Assembly (NCBI RefSeq): GCF_000013385.1
Contig: NC_007760.1
Coordinates: 2,295,001 to 2,359,000 of the forward strand
Length of the DNA stretch: 64,000 bases
Direction: 5' to 3'
Source: Anaeromyxobacter dehalogenans 2CP-C
GTDB lineage: Bacteria > Myxococcota > Myxococcia > Myxococcales > Anaeromyxobacteraceae
Position 1 is the first letter of the stretch. Every line of letters starts with the position of its first letter. The position numbers and the translations under genes are program-made. Below are positions 19,279-30,056 of this stretch, piece by piece. The notes below the pieces were generated by a model. It did no database searches, was not told the DNA's origin, and worked only from the letters and a program-made list of their open reading frames with translations.

Positions 19279-21533
19279 CGGCCGGGCACCACCGGCGACA
19301 CCGCCGGGGGCGGCGCCTCCGGCGCGTGGGGCGCGAACGGCCACACCTGGGCGCGGCGGGCGAGCCCGAGGCCCGCGAGCACGGCCGCGAGGACGAGCCA
19401 GGCGAGCCGGCGGCGCGCCCGCGCCCGGCGGTCCTCGTACGGATCGTCGAGCGTGCGGCGCGCGCCCGGCGGCAGCGCCGCCGCCTGCGTCAGGGCCGCG
19501 CCCAGCGGCACGTTCACCTTCACCCGGCCGTTCACGGCCCAGCCGTTCGCGTCCAGCACCGGGCCGATGTTCCGCTGGCGGAGCTTCAGCCAGGCGATGA
19601 GCATGGACGGGCCGGAGATGACGAGCAGCACCCCGAGCACCGCGACCAGCTTCGCCCACCACGGCTCCAGGCCGACGAAGCCCGACACCAGCCCGCCGAG
19701 GAGCGTGCCGATGGCGCCGGCGCCCACGCCCAGGGCGGCGATGATGCCGACCATCTTGCCCACGTCCACGGCCGCCGGGACGGGCGGCTTCCCGCCGGTC
19801 GCCGCGCCCACCCCGGCCTCGGCGCCGGAGGCGAGGCGCGCCTCCGAGGCCTTCTCCTTGGCGGCGGCGAAGCGCGCCACCTGGTCCTCGATCATCCGCA
19901 GGAACTTCTTGTACGGCGAGAAGAACGCCTGGCGGATGGAGATGGGGTTGTCCACGATCTTCACGATGGTGGCGTCCCAGTCCCGCCCCTGCCGGTCGTA
20001 GAACAGGCCGTTCCGCCCCACCATCAGGTAGTCCGAGTCACCCTGCGTGAAGCAGGCCGCGATCTTCATGGCCTCGCCGCCCGGGCGGCGGCACTCGCAG
20101 TAGGCGAGGTACATGCGCGAGTGGGCCGCCAGCACGGCGTGCGCGCCCGGGTCGTCCACCCGCACGCACAGGTCGCAGCTCCGGCCGTCGAGGTACAGCG
20201 TGCCGGCCTGGAACACCGCCGGCCGGCGCGGGTCGTAGAAGTCGGCGAAGGAGACGAAGTTGCGGAGCAGCAGCGCCAGGTCGCGGTGGTAGTGGACCAT
20301 GCGCACCACGTCGCCGATGGCGGCCTCCTCCGCCTCGAGCGCGAGGTCGCGCGCCACCAGCGCCTCGATCGGCGCCTTGCCCATGGCGAGCAGCGCCCGC
20401 ACCCGCGGCACCCCGAGCCGCTCCACCGCCTGCGCGGGCTTGGCCCCGAGCCACGCCTGGTACGGCAGGAACCGCGCCGAGAGCAGCTCCCACTCCTCGG
20501 CGGCGAGCGAGCCCCGGTCCGCCCCGAGCACCGGCGCGACCACCTTCTCGCGGAGCGCGGCGAGCGCCGCGGCCCAGGCCGGGTTCACCGGCCCGCCCAG
20601 CGCGAGCGGGCGGCCCGGCTCCACGCGCGCCAGCGGGAACGCGGCCACCTCCTCGCGCGACCGGGCCAGGTCGCGGGCGGCGAGCGCCACCAGCTCCGGC
20701 TCGGACCGGTTCATGGCCACCGCGGCGCGCGGGTCGAGCGCGGCCAGCCGGCAGCGGACGAAGTGGTCGTCCACCTTGTCCTTCACCGCGTGGAACGCCT
20801 CCCACGCCGCCGCGGTCGCCTCGCCCAGGAACGCGACGTCCGCCGCCTCGCCGGCCCTCGCCCAGGCGTCGAGCTTCGCCAGGTCCTCGAAGAACGCGTC
20901 GAGCCGCTTGCGGTCGATCCCGGGCTTGCCGCTGCGGTCGCGCTCGCCGCCGGCGCAGGCGATCGCGTCGGCGATGGCCTGGCGCACCTCCGGATCGTCG
21001 GCGGTCTCGGGCGGCACCACCCCGTCGCCGTTGAAGCGGGTGCTCTCGTACAGCTTGGTGAGGTCGGCCACGTCGGCCGGCAGCACCGCGGAGGCCTCGG
21101 GCTTCCCGAGGTGGAACAGCACCTGGCGCGCGGCGCCGAGCAGCACGTGCCCGGCCGGCTTCGCGGCGTCGATGTCGGCCAGCGGCAGCGCGTCTCCGCC
21201 GCGCAGCAGCGACTCGAGGTCCACCAGCCGCTCCTCGCACCAGCGCAGCGCGGCCAGCACCTCGGGCGCGCGGACGCGGCCGTCGTGGTCGAGGTCGAGC
21301 AGCTCCAGCGTGCGGGCGTCGAGCTCCAGGCCCCGCGTCGGGCAGGAGAGCGCCACCCAGAGCTTCTGGTCGAGCTCGGCGAGCCGCGCGAGGTCCTCGC
21401 CGGTCTCCAGGTACGGCTGCTCCAGGCCGCCCACCCGGTAGAAGCGCCACCGGTGCGGGCCGGCGCGCTGCTGCGGCGCGCGGGTCGGGGTCGGCGTGGG
21501 CTGCGGGGCGGGAACCGCGGCGGGCTCGGACAT
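19275..21533 (-). CDS. Large EF-hand membrane protein of unknown function
   Basis: 752 residues from the ATG at 21533, which has GGGGGAG just upstream. After a proline/threonine-rich leader there is a canonical 12-residue calcium loop DLDHDGRVRAPE (residues 80-91, with D1, D3, D5, G6, V8, E12). A second partial loop (FNGDGVVPPET) lies about 130 residues on. A cysteine pair region (YCECRR) and a YLMVGRNGLFYDRQGRDWDA segment follow. The C-terminal third has two closely spaced membrane helices, a basic loop, a third helix (RLAWLVLAAVLAGLGLA) and a proline-rich tail. No catalytic signature is visible, and I do not recognise a described function. Confidence 0.8.
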   Translation of the reverse strand: MSEPAAVPAPQPTPTPTRAPQQRAGPHRWRFYRVGGLEQPYLETGEDLARLAELDQKLWVALSCPTRGLELDARTLELLDLDHDGRVRAPEVLAALRWCEERLVDLESLLRGGDALPLADIDAAKPAGHVLLGAARQVLFHLGKPEASAVLPADVADLTKLYESTRFNGDGVVPPETADDPEVRQAIADAIACAGGERDRSGKPGIDRKRLDAFFEDLAKLDAWARAGEAADVAFLGEATAAAWEAFHAVKDKVDDHFVRCRLAALDPRAAVAMNRSEPELVALAARDLARSREEVAAFPLARVEPGRPLALGGPVNPAWAAALAALREKVVAPVLGADRGSLAAEEWELLSARFLPYQAWLGAKPAQAVERLGVPRVRALLAMGKAPIEALVARDLALEAEEAAIGDVVRMVHYHRDLALLLRNFVSFADFYDPRRPAVFQAGTLYLDGRSCDLCVRVDDPGAHAVLAAHSRMYLAYCECRRPGGEAMKIAACFTQGDSDYLMVGRNGLFYDRQGRDWDATIVKIVDNPISIRQAFFSPYKKFLRMIEDQVARFAAAKEKASEARLASGAEAGVGAATGGKPPVPAAVDVGKMVGIIAALGVGAGAIGTLLGGLVSGFVGLEPWWAKLVAVLGVLLVISGPSMLIAWLKLRQRNIGPVLDANGWAVNGRVKVNVPLGAALTQAAALPPGARRTLDDPYEDRRARARRRLAWLVLAAVLAGLGLARRAQVWPFAPHAPEAPPPAVSPVVPGR

Positions 21534-21681
21534 GGACTCCCCCGGTGCAGGCGGCCGCCAGGCAGGCGCGCGGCGGCCGGACACGCTCCGTTGTACCCCA
21601 TGCCGTGGGGGGTGGGTACCGCGCCGCTCGCCGCAGGCGCGGCGGCCCGGCAGGCGCCGGCACGCCCGCCCGCTCCCTGTG

Positions 21682-21687
21682 TAGAAT
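21682..21687 (+). promoter_or_regulatory. Candidate -10 box for a leaderless mRNA (cls)
   Basis: TAGAAT, five of six matches to TATAAT, 7 nt before the ATG at 21695. No good -35 is visible 17 nt further upstream. Confidence 0.55.
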
Positions 21688-21694
21688 CGCGAGG

Positions 21695-23155
21695 ATGTGG
21701 ACCCCCGACCTCGCGCTCCTCGACGCGCTGCCCTCGCCGGGCGTGCTCGGGGTCCTCGAGGCGGCCTGGGTGCTCGCGGCGAGCTGCTGGATCCTGCTGG
21801 AGCGGCGCTCCCCCACCGCGACGCTGGCCTGGATCCTGGCGCTCGCCGCCATGCCGGTGGTGGGCGTGGCGGTGTACCTCGTGGTCGGGCCCCGGCGGCT
21901 CGACCGCAAGAAGCTGCGCCTGAACGTGCTGAAGCGCGCCCGCGGCGCGTACCTGGAGGCGTGGGACCGGGCCACCGCGCGCGACCTCTCCAGCATGGGG
22001 CAGCTCGCCCGGCTCGCGATCCGGCTCCAGGCGCCGCCGCCCGAGACGGCGCGATCGGTCGCCCTCTTCGCCGAGGGCGACGACTACTTCGCGGCGGTGG
22101 AGCGCGACCTCGCGGCGGCCCGGCACCACGTCCACGTGGAGATGTACATCTTCGAGCGCGACCGGACCGGCGCCCGCGTGCTGGCCGCCCTCGCCGCCGC
22201 GGCCGCGCGCGGCGTGCAGGTGCGGCTGCTGGTGGACGACGCGGGCTCGCCGCGGCTCGGCGCGGCGCTGCTCGCGCCGCTGCGCCAGGCCGGCGGCGAG
22301 GTGGAGCGCTTCAACCCCATGCTCGCCTCGCGGCTGCGCGGCGGCTCGGCCAACTTCCGCACCCACCGCAAGATCGTGGTGTGCGACGGGCGGGTCGGCT
22401 TCACCGGCGGGATGAACGTGTCGGACGACCAGAGCGCCGCCGTGGCGGGCCCGGCCGCCTGGCGGGACACCACCGTCCGCATCGAGGGGGCCGCGGTCCA
22501 CGGACTGCAGCTCACCTTCCTCGAGAACTGGGCCTTCGCCACCGGCAAGACCGGCTCGCCGCTGCCGCCCGGTGGGCTGCGGCCGTACTTCCCGGACGAG
22601 GCGCCCGGGTCGCACGAGGTCCAGGTCGTGCCGTCCGGACCGGACCAGGAGACGTCCGCCGTCGGCCACCTCCACGTCGCCGCGATCGGCGGCGCGCGCG
22701 AGCGCGTCTGGATCACCACCCCGTACTTCGTGCCCGACGAGGCGATGCTCGCGGCGCTGACCAGCGCCGCGCTGCGCGGCGTGGACGTGCGGCTGCTGCT
22801 GCCGCGCCGGACCGACTCGCGGGTGGTGGACGCCGCGTCGCGCACGTACCACGACGCGCTGCTCGCCGCCGGCGCGAGGATCTGGCTCTACGGGCCGCGC
22901 ATGCTCCACGCCAAGACCTGCCTGGTGGATCAGGACGTCGGGATGGTCGGCACCGCCAACCTCGACAACCGGAGCCTGCGGCTCAACTTCGAGGTCACCG
23001 CCGTGCTCTACGGCGCCCCCGCGGCGCAGGCGCTCGCCACGATGTTCGAGCGCGACCTCGAGGTGGCGCGGCCCAAGACCACGCGGGAGGCGGACGCGCC
23101 GTTCCTGTCGCGGCTCGGCGCCAGCGCCGCGCGCCTGCTGGCACCGCAACTATGA
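21695..23155 (+). CDS. cls: Cardiolipin synthase
   Basis: 486 residues, the same length as E. coli ClsA. Two N-terminal membrane helices ([16 protein letters not shown] and [21 protein letters not shown]) precede two phospholipase D domains. The HKD motifs are [16 protein letters not shown] and [20 protein letters not shown]. The enzyme condenses phosphatidylglycerol molecules to cardiolipin at the inner membrane. The ATG at 21695 lies 7 nt after a TAGAAT box, ruling out the longer upstream frame. It converges with the tRNA modification gene across a hairpin. Confidence 0.96.
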   Translation: MWTPDLALLDALPSPGVLGVLEAAWVLAASCWILLERRSPTATLAWILALAAMPVVGVAVYLVVGPRRLDRKKLRLNVLKRARGAYLEAWDRATARDLSSMGQLARLAIRLQAPPPETARSVALFAEGDDYFAAVERDLAAARHHVHVEMYIFERDRTGARVLAALAAAAARGVQVRLLVDDAGSPRLGAALLAPLRQAGGEVERFNPMLASRLRGGSANFRTHRKIVVCDGRVGFTGGMNVSDDQSAAVAGPAAWRDTTVRIEGAAVHGLQLTFLENWAFATGKTGSPLPPGGLRPYFPDEAPGSHEVQVVPSGPDQETSAVGHLHVAAIGGARERVWITTPYFVPDEAMLAALTSAALRGVDVRLLLPRRTDSRVVDAASRTYHDALLAAGARIWLYGPRMLHAKTCLVDQDVGMVGTANLDNRSLRLNFEVTAVLYGAPAAQALATMFERDLEVARPKTTREADAPFLSRLGASAARLLAPQL

Positions 23156-23168
23156 CGGTTCCACCCCT

Positions 23169-23188
23169 CCCCAGCCATGCGGCTGGGG
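23169..23188. terminator. Hairpin between convergent cls and tapT
   Basis: CCCCAGCC, loop ATGC, GGCTGGGG: a perfect 8-bp stem with a 4-nt loop located 14 nt after the cls stop. There is no T-tract. A bidirectional terminator is likely. Confidence 0.6.
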
Positions 23189-23207
23189 CCTCTCCCCGGA
23201 AGCCGCG

Positions 23208-23819
23208 TCAGGCGCCCGCGCCGCCGCCCCGGTGCCTCGGGTTCCGCCGCGCCCCGCGCGCGCACTCGAGCTGCTGCGCCACCATCTTCCGGAACGCCTC
23301 GCGCATCGGCTCGAAGCGGGCCGGGTCCTGCTCCAGCGCGCCGAGCGCGAGCGCCACCGCCTCGAGCGTGGAGAGGTACTCCGGCTCGGGCTCGCGCCGC
23401 AGCCCGGCGTAGCCGCCCGGCCGGTCGGGCACGACCGAGATGCGGGGCAGCGCCGCGAGCGACGGGCTCGCCTCCACCATCTTCCGCGCCTGGTGCCAGG
23501 TCCCGTCCACCGCCACCAGCAGCCGCGGCGGGTCGCCGGCGCGCGCCGCGGCGGGGACCGCGCCCTCCCCGGGGAACAGGAGCGCCGCGCCCGGCGCCGC
23601 GACCACCTCGCGCACGCGCGGGTGATCCTCGAAGCGGACGCCCCGGTGCAGCTCGCAGTCCTCCAGCGCCAGGCGCGTCAGCCAGGCGGTGCAGATGGCG
23701 AGCCTGGCCTCGCGGGGATGCTGGAGGATCACCACGCGCGTCCGCGCGCGCACCACCGGCAGGGACGCGCACAGGCAGAGAGCGGCGGGGCGCAGGCAGC
23801 GACGGCAGAGCTCTCGCAC
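23208..23819 (-). CDS. tapT: DTW-domain tRNA-uridine aminocarboxypropyltransferase
   Basis: 203 residues. The N-terminal cysteines ([13 protein letters not shown]) form the zinc-binding end typical of DTW proteins, followed by [19 protein letters not shown] and the signature [13 protein letters not shown]. Characterised members transfer the aminocarboxypropyl group of SAM to uridine 47 of tRNA (acp3U). GTG start at 23819. The C-terminal tail ([12 protein letters not shown]) is low complexity. It is divergent from the EF-G gene; both act in translation, but no operon link exists. Confidence 0.85.
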   Translation of the reverse strand: MRELCRRCLRPAALCLCASLPVVRARTRVVILQHPREARLAICTAWLTRLALEDCELHRGVRFEDHPRVREVVAAPGAALLFPGEGAVPAAARAGDPPRLLVAVDGTWHQARKMVEASPSLAALPRISVVPDRPGGYAGLRREPEPEYLSTLEAVALALGALEQDPARFEPMREAFRKMVAQQLECARGARRNPRHRGGGAGA

Positions 23820-23828
23820 GGGACGCGG

Positions 23829-23834
23829 AGCCTA
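23829..23834 (-). promoter_or_regulatory. Candidate -10 box for a leaderless mRNA (tapT)
   Basis: TAGGCT on the minus strand, 9 nt before the GTG at 23819, with no Shine-Dalgarno sequence. Confidence 0.45.
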
Positions 23835-23936
23835 GTCGAAGCGCCGCGGATCCGGAACCGGGCGCGCGGCGGCCGCCGACGTATACTCAGCGGCAGCGCG
23901 CGGCCGGAGGCGGGGCGGCGGGCGGAGGGTCGGTGC

Positions 23937-26006
<2,070 letters not shown>

Positions 26007-26012
26007 GGCCGC

Positions 26013-26042
26013 CGCCTCGCCGCGCCGGCGCGGCCGGAGGCG
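26013..26042 (+). terminator. Stem-loop after the EF-G gene
   Basis: CGCCTC plus GCCGCGCC pairs with GGCGCGGC and GAGGCG with a 2-nt bulge, starting 7 nt after the stop. There is no T-tract. Confidence 0.55.
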
Positions 26043-26142
26043 CTGCGTCACTCGGGCGGGCCAACCCCCTGGCCGGCGCCAGGCAGGGCGTCTCGCCGGG
26101 CGGCGTTGTTCCGCCGCGCGCCAGCGCGCAGGTTGATCGGAG

Positions 26143-26619
26143 ATGGTCCGATCCCTGCTCGCGCTCGCCCTGCTCGCCACCTCGCTGCCAGCCCGTGCGG
26201 GCGACGACGGCCGCCGCCCCGTGATGCCCAGGCTCGGGCTGGCCTCCTCCCGCAGCGCGCTGGTCGCGCAGGCGCCCGCCCCCGCCGCGTCGCGCCAGCC
26301 CTCCCTGGAGGAGCCGGAGGGCGAGCTGCGCCGCCAGGCGCCCGTCTGCCCGCCCGAGGTGTGCCAGCTCCAGGCCTCGTCGCTGCCGGAGCAGTCCGGT
26401 CCGCTGTACAGGGCCAGCCGCACCGACCTCGTGCTCGGCATCCTCTCCCGCGCGCCCATCCCCGCGATCTCCACCGTGGCCGGGTACATCGCCAACGCCA
26501 ACCTGCGGGTGGACTTCCGCCCCGGCGAGCCCGGCGGCACGCCCGGGGCCCACGGGTGGGGCAAGGTGATGGTCACGCTGCGCTGGAAGCTCGACGCCGA
26601 GAACAAGCCGCACGACTAG
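26143..26619 (+). CDS. Secreted hypothetical protein (158 aa)
   Basis: 158 residues with a signal peptide (MVRSLLALALLATSLPARAG). The mature part holds a two-cysteine segment CPPEVC, a glutamine/alanine-rich linker and a C-terminal half (ISTVAGYIANANLRVDF, ending GKVMVTLRWKLD) that looks like beta strands. The final alternating strand could be the last strand of a small beta-barrel, but this is speculative. I do not recognise the family. It ends 27 nt before the stop of the convergent 66-residue protein gene. Confidence 0.65.
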   Translation: MVRSLLALALLATSLPARAGDDGRRPVMPRLGLASSRSALVAQAPAPAASRQPSLEEPEGELRRQAPVCPPEVCQLQASSLPEQSGPLYRASRTDLVLGILSRAPIPAISTVAGYIANANLRVDFRPGEPGGTPGAHGWGKVMVTLRWKLDAENKPHD

Positions 26620-26646
26620 GCCGCGCGCTGGACCGCCCCGCGGCGC

Positions 26647-26847
26647 TCACTCCCCGCGCATCGGGCAGCCGTGCTCGACCACCTCGACGGCCGCGCCCGG
26701 GTGGCGCTCCCGGAGCATCGCCGCGTACTCCTCGGCCCGCTGCCGGTTGCGCGCGCCGCACACGGGCGGCTCGAGCCGCTCCTCCTCCGCGATCACCGGC
26801 GAGGTGCAGGCCGGGACGCCGTTCACCTGGACGTGCCAGACGCTCAT
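26647..26847 (-). CDS. Small cysteine-containing hypothetical protein (66 aa)
   Basis: 66 residues, MSVWHVQVNGVPACTSPV to the C-terminal EVVEHGCPMRGE. It has three cysteines (in PACTS, PPVCGAR and HGCPM), and the central segment ARNRQRAEEYAAMLRERHPG is helical. The layout of strand, cysteine, helix, strand, cysteine suggests a small metal-binding or redox fold, but no family is recognised. A TATCCT hexamer 10 nt before its ATG supports this as a real gene. It lies 29 nt downstream of uup on the same strand. Confidence 0.6.
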   Translation of the reverse strand: MSVWHVQVNGVPACTSPVIAEEERLEPPVCGARNRQRAEEYAAMLRERHPGAAVEVVEHGCPMRGE

Positions 26848-26857
26848 GGGGGCGCGG

Positions 26858-26863
26858 AGGATA
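26858..26863 (-). promoter_or_regulatory. Candidate -10 box for a leaderless mRNA (66-aa gene)
   Basis: TATCCT on the minus strand, 10 nt before the ATG at 26847. It lies in the short gap after uup, so the small gene may have its own promoter. Confidence 0.45.
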
Positions 26864-26876
26864 CCACCGCGCCGGC

Positions 26877-28841
26877 CTACGCCGGTCCGCCGCGGAACGA
26901 CTCCAGCTCCTGCCAGCGCGCGTACAGCCGCTCCACGTCGGCCGCGAGCCGCTCCAGCTCCTCGCGCATCCCGGCCACCGCGCCGCCCTCCCGGCGGTAC
27001 GTCTCGGGGTCGGCGAGCGTCGCCTCGAGCGCGGCCTTGCGCTCCTCGGCCGCCAGGATCGCCGCCTCCATCCCCTCCAGCTCGCGCTGCTCCTTGAACG
27101 AGAGCTTGCCGGGCTTGCGCGCCCTCGGCTCCGGCGCGGCGGCGCTCGCCCCGGAGGGCGCCTCGCGCGCGCGATCGCTCACCGGGGCCGGCGACGGCGC
27201 GTTCGCGGCCGCCGCCTGCTCCTTCAGCGTCCGGTACGTCTCGTAGTTCCCGGGGTACCGCACCGCGCGGCCGTCGCCCTCCAGCGCCAGGATCGAGGTC
27301 GCCACCTTGTCGAGGAAGTAGCGGTCGTGCGTGACGAGCAGCACCGTCCCGTCGAACCCGAGCAGCAGGCTCTCGAGCACGTTCAGCGTGACGAGGTCGA
27401 GGTCGTTGGTGGGCTCGTCGAGCACCAGCACGTTCGCGCCCTCGAGGAACAGCCGCGCCAGCAGGAGCCGGTTGCGCTCGCCGCCGGAGAGCGCCTTCAC
27501 CTGCATGCGCTGCATGGTGGGCGGGAACAGCAGGTCGTCGAGGTAGTCGCGGAGCGCGACGCGCTTGCCGGAGAGCTCGACGAAGTCCTCGCCGGTGCGC
27601 CCCGGCGGCGAGCCCCCCGCGGCCTCGTACACGGTCTGCTCCGGGTCGAGCCGGGCGCGCTGCTGGTCGTAGTAGGCGACGCGGGTCCGCTTCCCCACCA
27701 CCACCTCGCCGGCGTCGGGCGCGAGCTCGCCGAGGAGCACGCGCAGGAACGTGGTCTTGCCGGCGCCGTTCGGGCCGACGATGCCGAGCCGTTCGCCCCG
27801 CTGCAGCACCACCTCGACCTCGCGCAGGACGGTCCGCTCGCCGAAGCGCTTCTCCACCCCGTGCGCCTCCAGCACCACCTGCGACAGCCGCGGCGCCTCC
27901 GCCAGCCTCAGGTCGGCCGCGCGCGGCCGCTGGTACCCGCGCTCGGCCATCAGCCGCCGCGCGCGCTCGATGCGCGCCTTGCTCTTGGTGCGCCGCGCCT
28001 CCACGCCGCGGCGGAGCCAGGCCACCTCCTGCGCGATCCACCGCTCCTGCTTGTGCTGCGCGGTCGCGGCAAGGGCCTCCAGCTCCAGCTTCTGCTCGAG
28101 GTACGCCTCGTAGTTGCCGGGGAAGCTGGTGACGCCGGCGCCGGGGGTGATCTCGACGATCCGGTCCACCAGGTCGTCGAGGAAGTAGCGGTCGTGGGTG
28201 ACGAGCAGGAGCGCGCCGTCGAGCCGGTCCAGCTCCTCCTCCAGCCAGTCCACCGTGTCCGCGTCGAGGTGGTTGGTGGGCTCGTCGAGGAGCAGCAGGT
28301 CCGGCCGCGTGAGCAGCGCCCGGGCGATGGCCACGCGCTTGCGGGCGCCGCCGGACAGCTCCGCCACCGGGCGATCCCAGTCCGGCACGCCGAGCCGGTC
28401 GAGCAGCCGGCGCGCCTCGTGCGCGGTGTCCCAGCCGCCCAGGTGCTCGATGCGATCCGACAGCGCCGCCATCTCGGCGAGGAGCCGCTCGTGCGCCGCC
28501 CCGTCGCGCTCCGTCTCCAGCCGCGCCGCGAGCGCGGCGTGCGCCTCCAGCGCGGCGCGGAGCGGGGCGCGCGCGACCTCGAGCTCGGACGCGACGGTGG
28601 CGCCCTCCGGGAACGAAGGCTCCTGCGGCAGGTACGTCACCAGCGCGCCGCGGCGGAGCTGCACCTCGCCGCGATCCGGCTCGGCGGCGCGCGCCAGGAT
28701 GCGCATGAGCGACGACTTGCCCGCGCCGTTCACGCCCACCAGGCCGACCCGCTCGCCCTCCTCGATGGTGAAGGTGAGGCCGTCGAACAGGGTGCGGCTG
28801 CCGAAGGAGAGGCCGAGGCCGGCCGCGTGGAGGAGCGTCAC
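26877..28841 (-). CDS. uup: ABC-F ATPase, Uup type
   Basis: 654 residues with two ABC domains and no membrane segments. Walker A motifs are GVNGAGKSS and GPNGAGKTT, signatures LSGGARKR and LSGGERNR, and Walker B segments LLLLDEPTNHLD and VLVLDEPTNDLD. The inter-domain P-site tRNA interaction region contains KSKARIERARRLM. After an alanine/proline linker the C-terminus has the Uup coiled coil (FKEQRELEGMEAAILAAEE) that binds nucleic acid. ABC-F proteins act on ribosomes. The GTG at 28841 fits the family N-terminus (LLHAAGLGLSFG). A TATGAA hexamer precedes it by 6 nt, and a weak AAGG overlaps that stretch. Confidence 0.94.
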   Translation of the reverse strand: MTLLHAAGLGLSFGSRTLFDGLTFTIEEGERVGLVGVNGAGKSSLMRILARAAEPDRGEVQLRRGALVTYLPQEPSFPEGATVASELEVARAPLRAALEAHAALAARLETERDGAAHERLLAEMAALSDRIEHLGGWDTAHEARRLLDRLGVPDWDRPVAELSGGARKRVAIARALLTRPDLLLLDEPTNHLDADTVDWLEEELDRLDGALLLVTHDRYFLDDLVDRIVEITPGAGVTSFPGNYEAYLEQKLELEALAATAQHKQERWIAQEVAWLRRGVEARRTKSKARIERARRLMAERGYQRPRAADLRLAEAPRLSQVVLEAHGVEKRFGERTVLREVEVVLQRGERLGIVGPNGAGKTTFLRVLLGELAPDAGEVVVGKRTRVAYYDQQRARLDPEQTVYEAAGGSPPGRTGEDFVELSGKRVALRDYLDDLLFPPTMQRMQVKALSGGERNRLLLARLFLEGANVLVLDEPTNDLDLVTLNVLESLLLGFDGTVLLVTHDRYFLDKVATSILALEGDGRAVRYPGNYETYRTLKEQAAAANAPSPAPVSDRAREAPSGASAAAPEPRARKPGKLSFKEQRELEGMEAAILAAEERKAALEATLADPETYRREGGAVAGMREELERLAADVERLYARWQELESFRGGPA

Positions 28842-28947
28842 GGCGCCTTCATAGCACCGGCGCGGCCCCGGCGGGCCGGGGTCGAGGTCACAAGGCGGCC
28901 GGCGCCCCCTCCCATCCCGAGCGGCCCCCGCCGCCCGAGATCGCCCG

Positions 28948-29946
28948 ATGTTCCCGCCCGCACCCGCCCTCGCCCTCGCCCTCCTGCACCTCGCCGCCGC
29001 CACCCCGCTGCCCGGGAAGGTCGGGCCGGATCCCCAGCTCTCCGCGCGCGTCGAGCAGGACCTGCTCGAGGGGCGCTGGGACGCGGCGCGCGCCGCGGTG
29101 GAGCGCGAGCTCGCCTGCGGCGAGGCCCCGGCGGCGGTGCGCGCGGAGCTGGCGGTGCTGCTGGCGCGCATCGCGGTGGACCGGAGCCAGTTCCACCGCC
29201 ACGCGCCGCGGGAGGCCGCCGCGGCCGCCGACCGGGCGCTCGCCGCCGCGCGGGAGGCCGGCGACCCGCGCGTGCTCGCCACCGCCCTGCTCGTCCAGGC
29301 GCGCCGCGTCTTCTTCGAGGCGCTCGACGACCCCTCGCGGATGCGCGCGGCCGCCGCCGCGGTCCGCGAGGCCCGCGCCGCCGCGGGGCGCGCCGGCGAC
29401 GCGCGCCTCGAGGCCGAGGCGATCTTCCACCAGGCCCTCACCGAGGATCGGCAGGGGCGGCCGGAGGCGGCCCGCGCGCTCCTCGAGGACGGCGCCGCCC
29501 GCGCCCGGCGGCTCGGCGACGACTTCATGCTGTCCAACATGGAGCGCCACCTGGCCGGGCTGGACCAGGACCGCGGGGACCTCGCGCGCGCCGAGCTCGG
29601 GTTCCGCCAGTCGCTCGCGCTGCGCGAGCAGGCCGGCGCGGCCGCGTACGTGCCCTGGGCCCAGATCGCGCTCGCCGACGTGCTCGCGGAGCGCGGCACC
29701 GCCGAGGAGGAGCAGCGCGTGCTGCTCCGGAAGGCGGCGCAGCTCGGCGAGCGGAGCGGCAGCCTGCGCGCGGCGAGCGCGGCCTCGGCGACGCTGGCGC
29801 GGCGGCTGCTCGCGGCCGGGCACCGCGGCGCCGCCCGCACCGCGGCCCAGCGCGCCGTGGCGCTGGCGCGGCGGTTCGGCGCGCCGGAGGACGTCCGCGC
29901 CGCCGAGGAGGTCGCCTCCCGCGCCTCGACCCCGGGCCAGCCGTGA
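28948..29946 (+). CDS. Secreted TPR-repeat protein
   Basis: 332 residues with an N-terminal signal peptide (FPPAPALALALLHLAAATPL) followed by helical pairs with TPR character, for example QDLLEGRWDAARAAVEREL and DDFMLSNMERHLAGLDQDRGD. It continues to a C-terminal GHRGAARTAAQRAVALARRFG repeat. TPR proteins of this sort serve as periplasmic scaffolds; no catalytic domain is visible. It is divergent from uup (106 nt between starts) and has no recognisable partner among its neighbours. Confidence 0.72.
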   Translation: MFPPAPALALALLHLAAATPLPGKVGPDPQLSARVEQDLLEGRWDAARAAVERELACGEAPAAVRAELAVLLARIAVDRSQFHRHAPREAAAAADRALAAAREAGDPRVLATALLVQARRVFFEALDDPSRMRAAAAAVREARAAAGRAGDARLEAEAIFHQALTEDRQGRPEAARALLEDGAARARRLGDDFMLSNMERHLAGLDQDRGDLARAELGFRQSLALREQAGAAAYVPWAQIALADVLAERGTAEEEQRVLLRKAAQLGERSGSLRAASAASATLARRLLAAGHRGAARTAAQRAVALARRFGAPEDVRAAEEVASRASTPGQP

Positions 29947-30056
29947 GGCGATCCCCGGCGCAGGCCCGGGTGGTTCCTCACGAACTCCGCGCCCCACCGG
30001 ACGGGCTGGAAACGCTGCGCCTCAGCGTGTAACGTCTGGGCTTCGAAGGGGGCGGC

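Noticed and set aside
16071-21923. A 1,950-codon + strand frame
   Set aside because: Antisense to AsmA and the EF-hand gene and out of frame with pepF; low-complexity product.
28842-28856. A four-codon ORF (Met-Lys-Ala-Pro) just before uup, as a leader peptide
   Set aside because: Its stop overlaps the uup GTG, but it has no Shine-Dalgarno site and could easily occur by chance. It also overlaps the TATGAA sequence that may be a -10 element.
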